From contig CALUJN010000065.1 of NCBI GenBank assembly GCA_944320985.1, positions 1 through 52,973 on the forward strand: 52,973 nucleotides of DNA. The letters run 5' to 3'. The notes beneath the pieces are model-generated. The model saw only the letters and a list, made by a program, of their open reading frames with translations, was not told the origin of the DNA and did not search any database. This DNA comes from an uncultured Alistipes sp. Lineage in GTDB: Bacteria > Bacteroidota > Bacteroidia > Bacteroidales > Rikenellaceae. Of this stretch, positions 1 through 7,720 are shown piece after piece. The position numbers were made by a program, and so were the translations under genes. The stretch's first letter is position 1, and each line of letters starts with the position of its first letter.

Positions 1-338
1 ACAGAACCATTACCAACCATGTATTATATAAAATCGCCAAGGGAGCCTTCTTAAAACGGCATGAGTACATACCCAATCCGACTTATAAGAATAAAAACAA
101 GAGCGGGTACAAAGTAAATCCCGCATATTGCAAGTTCAACGGGGTCTCCCCGCGCAGTATGGCGAATCGCATCCGAACGATGGTGTCTGACAAAATACTG
201 TCAGCGAACTACGATTTCACAAAATCCGTAGCGGAGAACAGTCGAATTCTTAAGGACAAGGGGATAAAACCGAACTCGGAAAGACGGTTATACACTTTTT
301 TACGCAATCATAAAAACGAGCAAAATGAACATGATTAA
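1..338 (+). CDS. Partial hypothetical protein, C-terminal 111 residues
   Basis: The frame is open from base 3 to the TAA at 336-338 and enters from the left edge, so the N-terminus is outside the window. The visible part is very basic and rich in Lys, Asn and Arg. One stretch reads NPAYCKFNGVSPRSMANRIR, and it ends in NHKNEQNEHD. I recognise no family; a DNA-binding or plasmid/phage replication-type protein is possible but only a guess. The AT-rich composition matches the following recombinase and not the GC-rich chromosome to the right, so it probably belongs to the same mobile element. Confidence 0.55.
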   Translation, partial: RTITNHVLYKIAKGAFLKRHEYIPNPTYKNKNKSGYKVNPAYCKFNGVSPRSMANRIRTMVSDKILSANYDFTKSVAENSRILKDKGIKPNSERRLYTFLRNHKNEQNEHD

Positions 339-391
339 TATAAACGGAATCGAAAAAAGATTTCGTATCTTAGCTAGGGACAGATGATTAG

Positions 392-505
392 ATGTTATCC
401 AACAAAATCGGACGAACAGAAGACTTCGGCAATTGGTTGCAGGGGTGGTGCCGAAGAGTCCGTGACAAAAATAAGGTGTCTCCGACACCACATAAATATT
501 GTTGA
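392..505 (+). CDS. Candidate 37-residue ORF in the mobile element
   Basis: An ATG at 392 opens a 37-codon frame ending in TGA at 503-505, two bases before the GTG of the next small ORF. The product contains DFGNWLQGWCRRVRDK, with two Trp and a basic helix-like stretch, which looks more protein-like than the overlapping 61-residue frame at 384-569. I do not recognise it. Tight spacing with the neighbours is the main support, and there is no clear ribosome-binding site. It could equally be untranslated leader of the recombinase message. Confidence 0.3.
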   Translation: MLSNKIGRTEDFGNWLQGWCRRVRDKNKVSPTPHKYC

Positions 506-507
506 AT

Positions 508-666
508 GTGATAACATTGGCAGAATGCAAAAAGATATTGAATGCAGGAAAAATAAAATATACGGATGAGCAGGTAAAGCAGGTACGTCAGTATCTCTAC
601 CTGTTAGCAGAAATGCAAATCGAGATAGATAAAAATAATAGATATGAAGAATGTAATAATATATAG
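508..666 (+). CDS. Small acidic/basic helical protein before the recombinase
   Basis: A 52-residue frame with a GTG start begins VITLAECKKILN and continues through YTDEQVKQVRQYLYLLAEMQ. The stop is TAG at 664-666. The heptad-like leucine/isoleucine pattern and the clean amphipathic helices suggest a real protein. Tiny ORFs of this style often sit just upstream of integrases in Bacteroidota mobile elements (family memory, not checked). Its end overlaps the recombinase start at 644 by 23 bases, which implies translational coupling. A TTG at 502 is an alternative start. Function unknown; a recombination accessory or directionality factor is speculation. Confidence 0.5.
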   Translation: MITLAECKKILNAGKIKYTDEQVKQVRQYLYLLAEMQIEIDKNNRYEECNNI

Positions 667-2230
667 CCGCGTATCAAGCGATGAGCAGGCGAAAGGATGC
701 AGCCTCGACTATCAAGAGAAGACGATATCGGAATATTGTGAGCGGGCGGGATACCATATCGTAAAATGCTACAAAGAGGATTATAGTGCCAAAGATTTTG
801 AGCATCGAAAGGTCTTTCAGGAGATAATGGCTTATTGCAAACAACACAAGAGAGAGGTCGATATGGTGCTATGCCTCCGATGGAACAGGTATTCGCGTAA
901 TACGACAGCCGCCTACAAGAATTTGGAATATTTCGAGAATATAGGTATAGAGGTTAATACGGTTGATGAGCATATAGATTGGAGGCAAGACGAGAGCAAG
1001 ATCTTGCTTGGGGTTTACATAACGATGGCGGATGTCGACAATGCTAAACGATCAAAAGCCACACGAGAGGGGATTCGTCAAAGTCAGGAAGCGGGCAAGA
1101 CAACGAATATGGCTCCCTATGGTTATAAGAATGTCAAAATAGGCGATTATCATAAATATGTGGAGATTGTCCCTTCAGAGGCAAAGATTGTTCGAGACAT
1201 ATTTGCTGAGGTAGCAAAAGGATTGGTGGCACCGATCACTATCCGCAACCAATTTGTGCGAACAACCACATACAATATGCACAAGAGTAATTTCCTGAAA
1301 ATGCTGCGCAACAGATATTATATTGGAGAAGTATATGTAAAGGCATACCAAAATAAACCCGCCTATTGGACAAAGGGTCTGCATCAGGCGATAATCGACA
1401 TTGATACGTTTAATACCGTGCAGGATATTTTGAATGGATCCCGTCGCAAACAGGCTCGCGCAGGTAAATGTGTTCATCCCGATCTGTTTCTGAGGAAGTT
1501 TCTAATTTGCCCTGTATGCGGAGCAAGTCTAACAGGATCACGAAGCACAAGCTGCACAGGCAACAGATATGCTTATTACCACTGTTCCGTAGACAGTAAG
1601 CATTTTCGCTGTAATGCGCTTGAGGCGAATGACATATTTCGACGTTACGTTGGTAGTTTAACACCCAACACTACAGTGATGAATCTGTACGACTTAATAT
1701 TGAAAGATCTGAATAAGTCCATGGGACGAGACATCGACGACCAACGGTCTGCCCTTAAAGACGAACGCTCGAAAATAGATCAACGGTTGGCATCGCTTGA
1801 GGATAAATATATGGATGGAGAACTCTCCAAAGAAGATTTTGAAAGAATAAAGCTCCGCTACCAAGAACAAAGAAGTGCCATCAGTGATAAGGTTGATTCT
1901 TTGGGACACCCCGACGCAACCAATATAGAACACAAGTTGGATTATGCTATATCGCTGATTACCAACCTTCCAAAATACATAGAGGATGCGCCCGTCGATA
2001 TAAAGATGAAACTTGTAAGTTCGATGTTTCCCCAAAAACTGCATTTCGACGGAAAATCATATCGAACTGACCATTTCAACGAAGTGCTGAGTTTGATATA
2101 TCAGCAGACCAACATATTACGAGGTTCAAAAACAAAAAACTCGTCGGATTGCTCCAACGAGTTGTTTTCAGTGCCCAGGACAAGACTCGAACTTGCACGA
2201 ACGCAATTGTTCACTACCCCCTCAAAGTAG
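644..2230 (+). CDS. Large serine recombinase (site-specific integrase)
   Basis: The enzyme would integrate and excise a mobile element by serine-mediated strand exchange. The N-terminal resolvase fold opens with YSRVSSDEQ, so Ser11 is the expected nucleophile; the conserved arginines lie in LRWNRYSRNT (residues 78-87). A recombinase domain (about 160-270) leads to a zinc ribbon with Cys289, Cys292, Cys314 and Cys323. A coiled coil (about 375-425) follows, as in large serine integrases. The length of 528 residues is normal. Odd feature: the final codons read antisense through the terminator and 3' half of tRNA-Leu, ending at 2230, so the C-terminal tail is host sequence. AT-rich, unlike the DNA to the right. 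The small ORF at 508-666 overlaps its start. Confidence 0.93.
   Translation: MKNVIIYSRVSSDEQAKGCSLDYQEKTISEYCERAGYHIVKCYKEDYSAKDFEHRKVFQEIMAYCKQHKREVDMVLCLRWNRYSRNTTAAYKNLEYFENIGIEVNTVDEHIDWRQDESKILLGVYITMADVDNAKRSKATREGIRQSQEAGKTTNMAPYGYKNVKIGDYHKYVEIVPSEAKIVRDIFAEVAKGLVAPITIRNQFVRTTTYNMHKSNFLKMLRNRYYIGEVYVKAYQNKPAYWTKGLHQAIIDIDTFNTVQDILNGSRRKQARAGKCVHPDLFLRKFLICPVCGASLTGSRSTSCTGNRYAYYHCSVDSKHFRCNALEANDIFRRYVGSLTPNTTVMNLYDLILKDLNKSMGRDIDDQRSALKDERSKIDQRLASLEDKYMDGELSKEDFERIKLRYQEQRSAISDKVDSLGHPDATNIEHKLDYAISLITNLPKYIEDAPVDIKMKLVSSMFPQKLHFDGKSYRTDHFNEVLSLIYQQTNILRGSKTKNSSDCSNELFSVPRTRLELARTQLFTTPSK
2100..2180. other. Possible element-chromosome junction (att region)
   Basis: AT-rich element sequence gives way here to a chromosomal tRNA-Leu gene and its terminator, and the integrase gene reads straight across. 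The junction therefore probably lies in or just left of the terminator hairpin, or in the tRNA 3' end. The matching left end is outside the window, so the core cannot be defined by a direct repeat. Inference only. Confidence 0.3.
2131..2163 (-). terminator. Rho-independent terminator of tRNA-Leu
   Basis: Arms 2138-2144 and 2157-2163 pair perfectly (AACTCGT/ACGAGTT), and GGA/TCC pair inside the loop. On the minus strand the stem is followed by a run of six T, as expected just downstream of the tRNA gene. It lies inside the recombinase reading frame on the other strand. Confidence 0.75.
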
Positions 2231-2257
2231 CGTGTCTACCAATTTCACCACCTGGGC
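2172..2257 (-). tRNA. tRNA-Leu (anticodon GAG)
   Basis: Read on the minus strand, 2257-2251 (GCCCAGG) pairs with the 3' acceptor strand at 2179-2173, with discriminator A at 2172. The D arm holds AAATTGGTAGACAC. The anticodon stem CTACT/GGTAG encloses loop TTGAGGG, giving anticodon GAG for CUC/CUU codons. A long variable arm (class II) and a T arm containing GTTCGAGTC complete it. The CCA end is not encoded. Length is 86 nt. It has its own promoter at 2292-2322 and terminator at 2131-2163. The tRNA is intact despite the neighbouring integration. Confidence 0.95.
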
Positions 2258-2291
2258 CTTATCTGCTCCGGCATTTTCTCTTCCGGGCCTG

Positions 2292-2322
2292 CAAATATAG
2301 ACACTATTTTGCAAAATGCAAA
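2292..2322 (-). promoter_or_regulatory. Bacteroidota-type promoter for tRNA-Leu
   Basis: On the minus strand TTTG (2322-2319), a 19 nt spacer and TATATTTG (2299-2292) match the Bacteroidota consensus TTTG / TAnnTTTG. It lies about 35 nt upstream of the tRNA 5' end. Confidence 0.75.
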
Positions 2323-2436
2323 ATTTTTCGTGAAAAATCTGGTCTTATCGCTCCTTTGGAGCCCAACACCGGGTCCCGATGGCGGGTTTTTCCGTTCGTT
2401 TGAGCCGATTCCGGGTCAATTACCCTCCCCCGGACA

Positions 2437-4416
2437 TTATTTGATCTTCATCTCCTGGAGGAGGTAGTCGGCATCCCCGATACGGTCTATGACAAACAAC
2501 ACGTACCGAATGTCTACGGCAATGTTGCGGCAGATCGAGGGGTCGAACGCAATGTCGCTCATTGTTGAACGCCACGTGCGGTCGAAATTGATGCCGATCA
2601 GTTCGCCGTTGGCGTTCAGCACCGGTGATCCGGAGTTTCCTCCCGTGGTATGGTTCGATGCGAGGAAGCAGACCGGTACGGTCCGGCGACCGTCGATCTC
2701 CACACCCCAGCGGCCGTAATCTTTCGAGGCGTAGAGGTCGCGCAGGGCCTGCGGAATGTCGTAGTCGTAGATCTCGGGGTTATCCTTGGCGATGATGCCG
2801 TCGAGAGTCGTCTGCGGTTTGTGGTACTCGCCGTCGGCGTATTCGTAGCCGGCGATCGTGCCGTAGGCCACGCGCAACGTCAGATTCGCATCGGGATAGA
2901 AGGCCCGTTCGGTGTCCCACTCCTGTAGCCCTTTGACATAGCGGGTGTAGAGCTCATTGAGGTGTTTGCTTGTGAGGTTGCGCAGGGATTTGGTCCCCGT
3001 GAGCCAGGTGATGTGATTCAGCATGCGTTTTATGCCGTTCTGCAACGAATCGGAAAGCGGAGTCTCTCCGCCGTTCCACGTCTCCTCGAAGAGACGTTCG
3101 GCATAGGCGTCGACCGTCCCGTATTTGGCCACGCCGTCGAGAAATTCCGGAATCTGGAACAGAACCGGACAGCGGCGGGCATACTCTCCGACCTGCCAGT
3201 GGAAGAGTTCGCGCTCGGGAGTTTCGCGTCGGGGGAAGAACTCTTTCTGCCGCTCCTCGGGCGTGTATTTCCCGGGCAGCGCCGCAAGGGTCTCGAGGGT
3301 GATCTCGCGGGCGAAATAGGGGTCCGTGATGCGGGCATATTCGGCCTTGAGACCGGCGACAACATCCCGGTATTCGGGCTTGTCCTGGGCCCAGCGGGCG
3401 AACTCCTCCTCATAGGCGCGTTTTGCGGCTACGGTGCCGCGGCGTTGGATGCCCAGCACCTCGCCCTGCCATTTTTTCCAGGCGTTGGCGATCGAGGCGT
3501 GTTTGGCGGCGTAATGGATGCGCAGTGCGGGGTCGCTCTCCTGGGCCCGGGAGATGATCTCGAGACGTCCGTCCCGGATGGCGATCTTGGCCGGGTCGGA
3601 ACGCTCGGCGATGTAGGCCACGGCATCCGAAAGGATGTACTCCTGGGTGTTGCCCGGGAATCCGTAGATCATCGTGAAGTCCCCTTCACGGAAACCTTTC
3701 GTCGAGATCGTGAAGTGCCTTTTCGGACGGTAGGGGACATTGTCCGGCGAGTAGGCTGCCGGTTTGTTGTCCCTGGAGGCGTAGATGCGGAAGATGGAGA
3801 AGTCGCCCGTGTGTCGGGGCCAGATCCAGTTGTCGGTGTCGCCGCCGAACTTGCCGATCGACGAGGGCGGTGCGGCTACCAGACGCACATCGTCGAACTG
3901 TTCGTAGACGAACAGAAACTGCTGGTTGCCGTAGTACATCTGTTCGATGCTGGCGCGGTATCCGGGCGCTTCGGCCTCGGCGCGGGCGATGATCTCTTCG
4001 GGAGTCTCTCCTGCGGCGAGACGTTTGGTAATCTCCTCCATGCGGACCAGAAAGCGTACGTTGAGATCCTTGTTCGGGAGCTCCTCGGCGCGCGTCCGAG
4101 CCCAGAAACCGTGCGTAAGGTAATCGTGCTCGACGGTCGAATGGCGCTGGATGGCGTCGTAGCCGCAGTGGTGGTTCGTCAGCAGCAGCCCCTCCGCAGA
4201 GACGAGCTCTCCGGTGCAGCCTCCGTCGAAGAGCACCACGGCATCCTTCATCGAGGCCTGGTTGATCGAATAGATGTCTTCGGCCGAGAGGCGGAATCCC
4301 TTGGCGCGCATGTCGTCGATGCGTGAGGAGATGAGGCTCGGGAGCCACATGCCTTCGTCGGCTGCGGCGGGCAGCAGACAGAGCAGGGTGAAGAGGGTCA
4401 GCAGTGTGCGTTTCAT
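2437..4416 (-). CDS. S46 family dipeptidyl peptidase, DPP11 type (Asp/Glu-specific)
   Basis: An exported serine peptidase that cuts dipeptides from the N-terminus of oligopeptides. The start is set at MKRTLLTLF (4416), which gives a signal peptide ending near AAADEG; the longer frame upstream only overlaps maf. Catalytic residues fit the S46 family: His82/83 in TNHHCGYD, Asp225 in YSPDNVPY and Ser595 in GGNSGSPVLN. Eighteen residues after the Ser, where DPP7 has Gly (FDG) and DPP11 has Arg (Ser655/Arg673 in Porphyromonas), this protein has FDR (Arg613), which predicts acidic P1 specificity. It is somewhat shorter (659 residues) than the usual 700-720. It ends the eight-gene operon; its ATG overlaps the maf stop (ATGA). 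Confidence 0.93.
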   Translation of the reverse strand: MKRTLLTLFTLLCLLPAAADEGMWLPSLISSRIDDMRAKGFRLSAEDIYSINQASMKDAVVLFDGGCTGELVSAEGLLLTNHHCGYDAIQRHSTVEHDYLTHGFWARTRAEELPNKDLNVRFLVRMEEITKRLAAGETPEEIIARAEAEAPGYRASIEQMYYGNQQFLFVYEQFDDVRLVAAPPSSIGKFGGDTDNWIWPRHTGDFSIFRIYASRDNKPAAYSPDNVPYRPKRHFTISTKGFREGDFTMIYGFPGNTQEYILSDAVAYIAERSDPAKIAIRDGRLEIISRAQESDPALRIHYAAKHASIANAWKKWQGEVLGIQRRGTVAAKRAYEEEFARWAQDKPEYRDVVAGLKAEYARITDPYFAREITLETLAALPGKYTPEERQKEFFPRRETPERELFHWQVGEYARRCPVLFQIPEFLDGVAKYGTVDAYAERLFEETWNGGETPLSDSLQNGIKRMLNHITWLTGTKSLRNLTSKHLNELYTRYVKGLQEWDTERAFYPDANLTLRVAYGTIAGYEYADGEYHKPQTTLDGIIAKDNPEIYDYDIPQALRDLYASKDYGRWGVEIDGRRTVPVCFLASNHTTGGNSGSPVLNANGELIGINFDRTWRSTMSDIAFDPSICRNIAVDIRYVLFVIDRIGDADYLLQEMKIK

Positions 4417-5009
4417 TGGTCGAGAAATTGATTCAGTTCGGTGTATAGCTTCTGAATGGGAAGTCCCATGACGTTGTAGAAGGAGCCTTCGATGCGCTCG
4501 ATGGCGGCATATCCGATCCACTCCTGGATTCCGTATGATCCGGCCTTGTCCAGGGGATGGAAGGTGTCGATATAGTATTCGACCTCCTCGTCCGTAAGGC
4601 TCCGGAACCAGACGTTCGTGCGGGCCTCGAAGGTTTGCATGCGCTGCGGCGTGCGCAGCGTGACGCCCGAGACGACCGTATGGCGGCGCCCGGAGAGGCG
4701 GTGGAGCATCCGAATGGCATCCGTACGGTCGTGGGGCTTCCCGAGGACCTCGCCGTCGAGCACCACCACGGTATCGGCCGTCAGCAGGATGTCGTTCGGG
4801 GCGAGTGCTGCAGGATAGGCCCTGCTTTTGAGCTGCGAAAGGTAGAGCGGCACCTCTTCGGCCGGAAGGTCGGCCGGATAGATCTCTTCGCAGTCGTATT
4901 TCGGGGCCGGGTCATAGGGAAGTCCGCAACCGGCGATGAGTTCCCGGCGGCGGGGCGACTGCGAAGCCAGCAGCAGTCGGCGGTTTCGGAGTTTTTCGTG
5001 CAGCAGCAT
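4413..5009 (-). CDS. maf: Maf-family nucleoside triphosphate pyrophosphatase
   Basis: Cytosolic enzyme that hydrolyses non-canonical or excess NTPs (dTTP/UTP and modified nucleotides in the YhdE branch) to the monophosphate. The N-terminal motif LLASQSPRRRELI is diagnostic, followed by LTADTVVVLDGEVLGKP with the metal-binding acidic residues, and DKAGSYGIQEW and GSFYNVMGLP near the C-terminus. The length of 198 residues is typical. The start is 3 bases after the FAH gene, and the stop overlaps the DPP11 start by 4 bases. Confidence 0.95.
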   Translation of the reverse strand: MLLHEKLRNRRLLLASQSPRRRELIAGCGLPYDPAPKYDCEEIYPADLPAEEVPLYLSQLKSRAYPAALAPNDILLTADTVVVLDGEVLGKPHDRTDAIRMLHRLSGRRHTVVSGVTLRTPQRMQTFEARTNVWFRSLTDEEVEYYIDTFHPLDKAGSYGIQEWIGYAAIERIEGSFYNVMGLPIQKLYTELNQFLDQ

Positions 5010-5012
5010 GGT

Positions 5013-5645
5013 TTATCGGATATCGAAGTTGAGCAGTTCGCGCCCTTCGAGCGTGGCGCGGAGGTTGTCGCCGGGCTTCACGGCTCCGACGCCCGCCGGA
5101 GTTCCGGTGAAGAGCAGGTCGCCCATGCGGAGGGTTACGTATTGCGAGACGGCAGCAATCAGGCTGTCGACCGTATGGATCATTTCGGAGGTGTCGCCCT
5201 TCTGTCGCTCCTCACCGTTGATCTCGAGGGAGAAGTGCAGCTTCTGAACATCGCCTCCCAGTTCGGCCAGCGGCACGAACTGCGGCGAGAGGGCTGCCGA
5301 GTGGTCGAAGGCCTTGCAGCGTTCCCACGGAAGCCCCTCGGCAATGGCCTGGCGCTGGAGGTCGCGGGCCGTGAAGTCGATGCCGAGGCCCACTTCGTCG
5401 TAATAGCGGTGGGCGAAGCGTTCTGAGATGGCCCGCCCGACGCGGTTGATGCGTACGACCAGTTCGCACTCGTAATGCACCTCCTGCGAGAAGGCCGGAA
5501 TGTAGAAGGGGTCGTTGTCGCGCAGCAGCGCCGTGTCGGGTTTCATGAACCAGACGGGTTCCGTACCGTTTTCGGCCAGGCCCGTGTCGTGGTGCAGCTC
5601 TGCGGCGTGGGCCCGGTAGTTGCGTCCGATGCAGATGATCTTCAT
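5013..5645 (-). CDS. Fumarylacetoacetate hydrolase (FAH) family protein
   Basis: Probably a metal-dependent hydrolase or decarboxylase of small 2-keto acids (acylpyruvase/FAHD1-like). MKIICIGRNYRAHAAEL starts the compact FAH fold. HYECELVVRI carries metal-binding acidic residues, GLGIDFTARDLQ follows, and LLFTGTPAGVGAVKPGD is the family C-terminal signature. At 210 residues it is a single-domain member. It overlaps the lpxB stop by 4 bases. The substrate cannot be read from the sequence; the operon context offers no obvious pathway. Confidence 0.9.
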   Translation of the reverse strand: MKIICIGRNYRAHAAELHHDTGLAENGTEPVWFMKPDTALLRDNDPFYIPAFSQEVHYECELVVRINRVGRAISERFAHRYYDEVGLGIDFTARDLQRQAIAEGLPWERCKAFDHSAALSPQFVPLAELGGDVQKLHFSLEINGEERQKGDTSEMIHTVDSLIAAVSQYVTLRMGDLLFTGTPAGVGAVKPGDNLRATLEGRELLNFDIR

Positions 5646-6778
5646 GATTCGCGGTTTTTGAGCAGTTCGACCATGCGCCGTGCAAATCGGTCGCTGGCGC
5701 CGGGGCCTCCGATGATTCTGCGCAGCTCTTCGAAGTCGGCAAGCATGCGTTCGCGACGTTCGCCGCCGGGAAGGATGGCGCGTAATTCGCGTTCGGCGCG
5801 CGAGATGTCGAGATTCGACTGGAGCACCTCGGCGACGGCCTCGTGTCCGAGGTTGAGGTTGACGAGCGAGATCCAGGGGCAGCGTACGACGAGCGGCATG
5901 CCGTAATATTCGAGGGCGGATAGACGGTAGACCACCACTTCGGGGATGCCCAGCAGTGCGGTTTCGAGCGTGGCGGTTCCCGAAGCCACGACGGCAGCCT
6001 GGGCCGCCGCAAGGGTTTCGTAGGTCTGGTCACAGACGTAGCGGATGGAGCTGCCGTCCAGCTCCCGCTCGTAGATCGAGCGGTCGAGCCAGTGGACTCC
6101 GGCCACGACGAACTGTTTTTCGGGAAAACGTTTTGCCAGCCGCGTCATCAGCGGCAGGTTCTTGCGGATCTCCGAGACACGGCTGCCGGCCAGCAGGGCG
6201 ATGATCGGGCGCTCGTCGAGGTTGTTCCGGCGTCGGAACTCCTCGGGTGCGGGGAGCGTATTCCGGCGGGCTTCAAGGACGTCGACCAGCGGATTTCCCT
6301 CGAAGAGGGGTTCGATGCCGTGGTTCGGGAAGTAGTCGCACTCGAAGGGGAAGATGACGAAGAGCCGGTCGACATACCGCCGGATGGCCTTTACGCGGCC
6401 TTCACGCGAGGCCCAGACCTTCGGTGCGATGTAATAAAAGGTGCGGATGCCGTGGGTGTGGGCCCAGCGGGCCATCTTCATGTTGAAACCGGGATAGTCG
6501 ACGAGGATCAGCACATCGGGGGCAAATGCCGCGACATCCTGCCGGCACTCCTCCATCTGCCGGCGGATCGTGCGGAGGTTCTTCAGAACCTGTACGACGC
6601 CGAAGAACGACGTTTCGCGGTAGTGCTTTCGTAAATTGGTTTTGCCGCCTGCGTCGGCCATGAGGTCTCCGCCCCAGAAGCGGAACTGCGCTTCGGGGTC
6701 GGCCTTTCGAAGACCGCGGATAAGGTTTGCGCCGTGCAGGTCGCCCGACGGCTCCCCGGCGATGAGGTAGTATTTCAT
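5642..6778 (-). CDS. lpxB: Lipid-A-disaccharide synthase
   Basis: Glycosyltransferase (GT19) that joins UDP-2,3-diacylglucosamine and lipid X into the lipid A disaccharide at the inner membrane. The N-terminus YLIAGEPSGDLHGANLI is the LpxB hallmark. FWGGDLMADAGG, ILVDYPGFNMKMA, YIAPKVWASREGR and the later LLAGSRVSEI and ASGTATLETAL motifs are all present. The length of 378 residues is normal. The start at 6778 overlaps the upstream gene's TGA (ATGA), so its translation is coupled to the AT-rich gene at 6775-7695. Confidence 0.97.
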   Translation of the reverse strand: MKYYLIAGEPSGDLHGANLIRGLRKADPEAQFRFWGGDLMADAGGKTNLRKHYRETSFFGVVQVLKNLRTIRRQMEECRQDVAAFAPDVLILVDYPGFNMKMARWAHTHGIRTFYYIAPKVWASREGRVKAIRRYVDRLFVIFPFECDYFPNHGIEPLFEGNPLVDVLEARRNTLPAPEEFRRRNNLDERPIIALLAGSRVSEIRKNLPLMTRLAKRFPEKQFVVAGVHWLDRSIYERELDGSSIRYVCDQTYETLAAAQAAVVASGTATLETALLGIPEVVVYRLSALEYYGMPLVVRCPWISLVNLNLGHEAVAEVLQSNLDISRAERELRAILPGGERRERMLADFEELRRIIGGPGASDRFARRMVELLKNRES

Positions 6779-7695
6779 GATGCCGATTTCAATAATAGCT
6801 TAATCAAACTCATGATGTACTCCAGATTGCTGTCATCGCTGAGAGTGATCACATAATCGCCATTTCCCCAGTGTCCGACCTCCGAAACGTCTCGGGCCAG
6901 TTTTTTGGGGTCATCCAATGTGCCTTTTTTTGCATTTAGATAAATTTTCAGCCCGTTTCTCCTGATTTCAATATCAACGATATTTTTCCCCTCTTTTTTG
7001 AAGGCAATGTATAGCTTTTTGGCGGAAACCTCGATGTCGTCCGATAAATTCAGGATGGCTGTTTTGTATTGTTCATAGAGAACAATAATATCTTCGGATT
7101 TGCCTTGGAGCAGATCTTCCTCGGTGTAGGTCTTTATCTCCTCGGCTACTGTTTTAAGGGCAATGTTCTCGCCTGCAAATTGTTTGATGCTTTCAGCAGT
7201 CTTGCTTTTTTGGATGGGTGTGATGGCTATGACTCCGTTCTCGTATTGCTTTACTTCCCAAAGTTCAATCGAAAAATCCCGGAAGTCGGTTGCCATGATT
7301 TGATTTTCCGTGAAATTGGGCGAAACAAAAGCAACGCGGGTTTGTGACCAATCAATATCTGTCCGTTTGAGTTGTTTTTTCTTGCATTCGTTATACTCGA
7401 CAATAAAATCAGCTTTGTGTTGAAGCATCAGATTCAGGTAGGTGATGCCTTGATCGAATACACTGGTGTTTCGATCGCGTTTGTATTCGATGATTACGAA
7501 TGATTTTGATTGGGGGTCGAAAGCAAGCGTGTCAATTCGTCTGTCTTTGATAGTGAATTCGGACCTGACCAGCTCCAGATTCATGATGGTTGGCAGGTTC
7601 TGTTCGAACAGACGTTGAATCTCCCGTTCTAACTTGAACGGCTTTTCTTTGACCTTGCAGATTGAGCCGTCTGTATTTGTTTTGAAAAGAAGCAT
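6775..7695 (-). CDS. DUF5655 protein with PD-(D/E)XK nuclease-like N-terminal half
   Basis: A 306-residue protein. The N-terminal half contains FTIKDRRIDTLAFD followed by FVIIEYKRDR, a D...ExK arrangement like restriction-endonuclease-fold (EndoMS/NucS- or DUF91-like) proteins. The C-terminal part, with FKKEGKNIVDIEIRRNGLKIYL and the end of the chain, resembles DUF5655, a domain found in bacterial nuclease-like proteins. The sequence is rich in Lys, Ile and Asn and clearly more AT-rich than both neighbours, suggesting transfer. Yet it sits 25 nt after trmD and overlaps the lpxB start by 4 bases, so it is an in-operon insertion. An A-rich stretch precedes its ATG. Function unknown; DNA or RNA cleavage is inferred, not shown. 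Confidence 0.8.
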   Translation of the reverse strand: MLLFKTNTDGSICKVKEKPFKLEREIQRLFEQNLPTIMNLELVRSEFTIKDRRIDTLAFDPQSKSFVIIEYKRDRNTSVFDQGITYLNLMLQHKADFIVEYNECKKKQLKRTDIDWSQTRVAFVSPNFTENQIMATDFRDFSIELWEVKQYENGVIAITPIQKSKTAESIKQFAGENIALKTVAEEIKTYTEEDLLQGKSEDIIVLYEQYKTAILNLSDDIEVSAKKLYIAFKKEGKNIVDIEIRRNGLKIYLNAKKGTLDDPKKLARDVSEVGHWGNGDYVITLSDDSNLEYIMSLIKLLLKSAS

Positions 7696-7720
7696 GGTTT
7701 ATTTTGTTTTCTTTTGCTTG

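Noticed and set aside
384-569. 61-codon frame in the left element
   Set aside because: Competes with two better small frames (392-505 and 508-666); its composition lacks clear secondary-structure pattern.
2149-2403. 84-codon frame across tRNA-Leu
   Set aside because: Covers the tRNA and its promoter in the opposite direction; translated tRNA sequence.
2962-4326. 454-codon antisense frame over the DPP11 gene
   Set aside because: Mirror of a GC-rich gene with strong third-position bias; no recognisable motif, and it has no promoter or stop context of its own.
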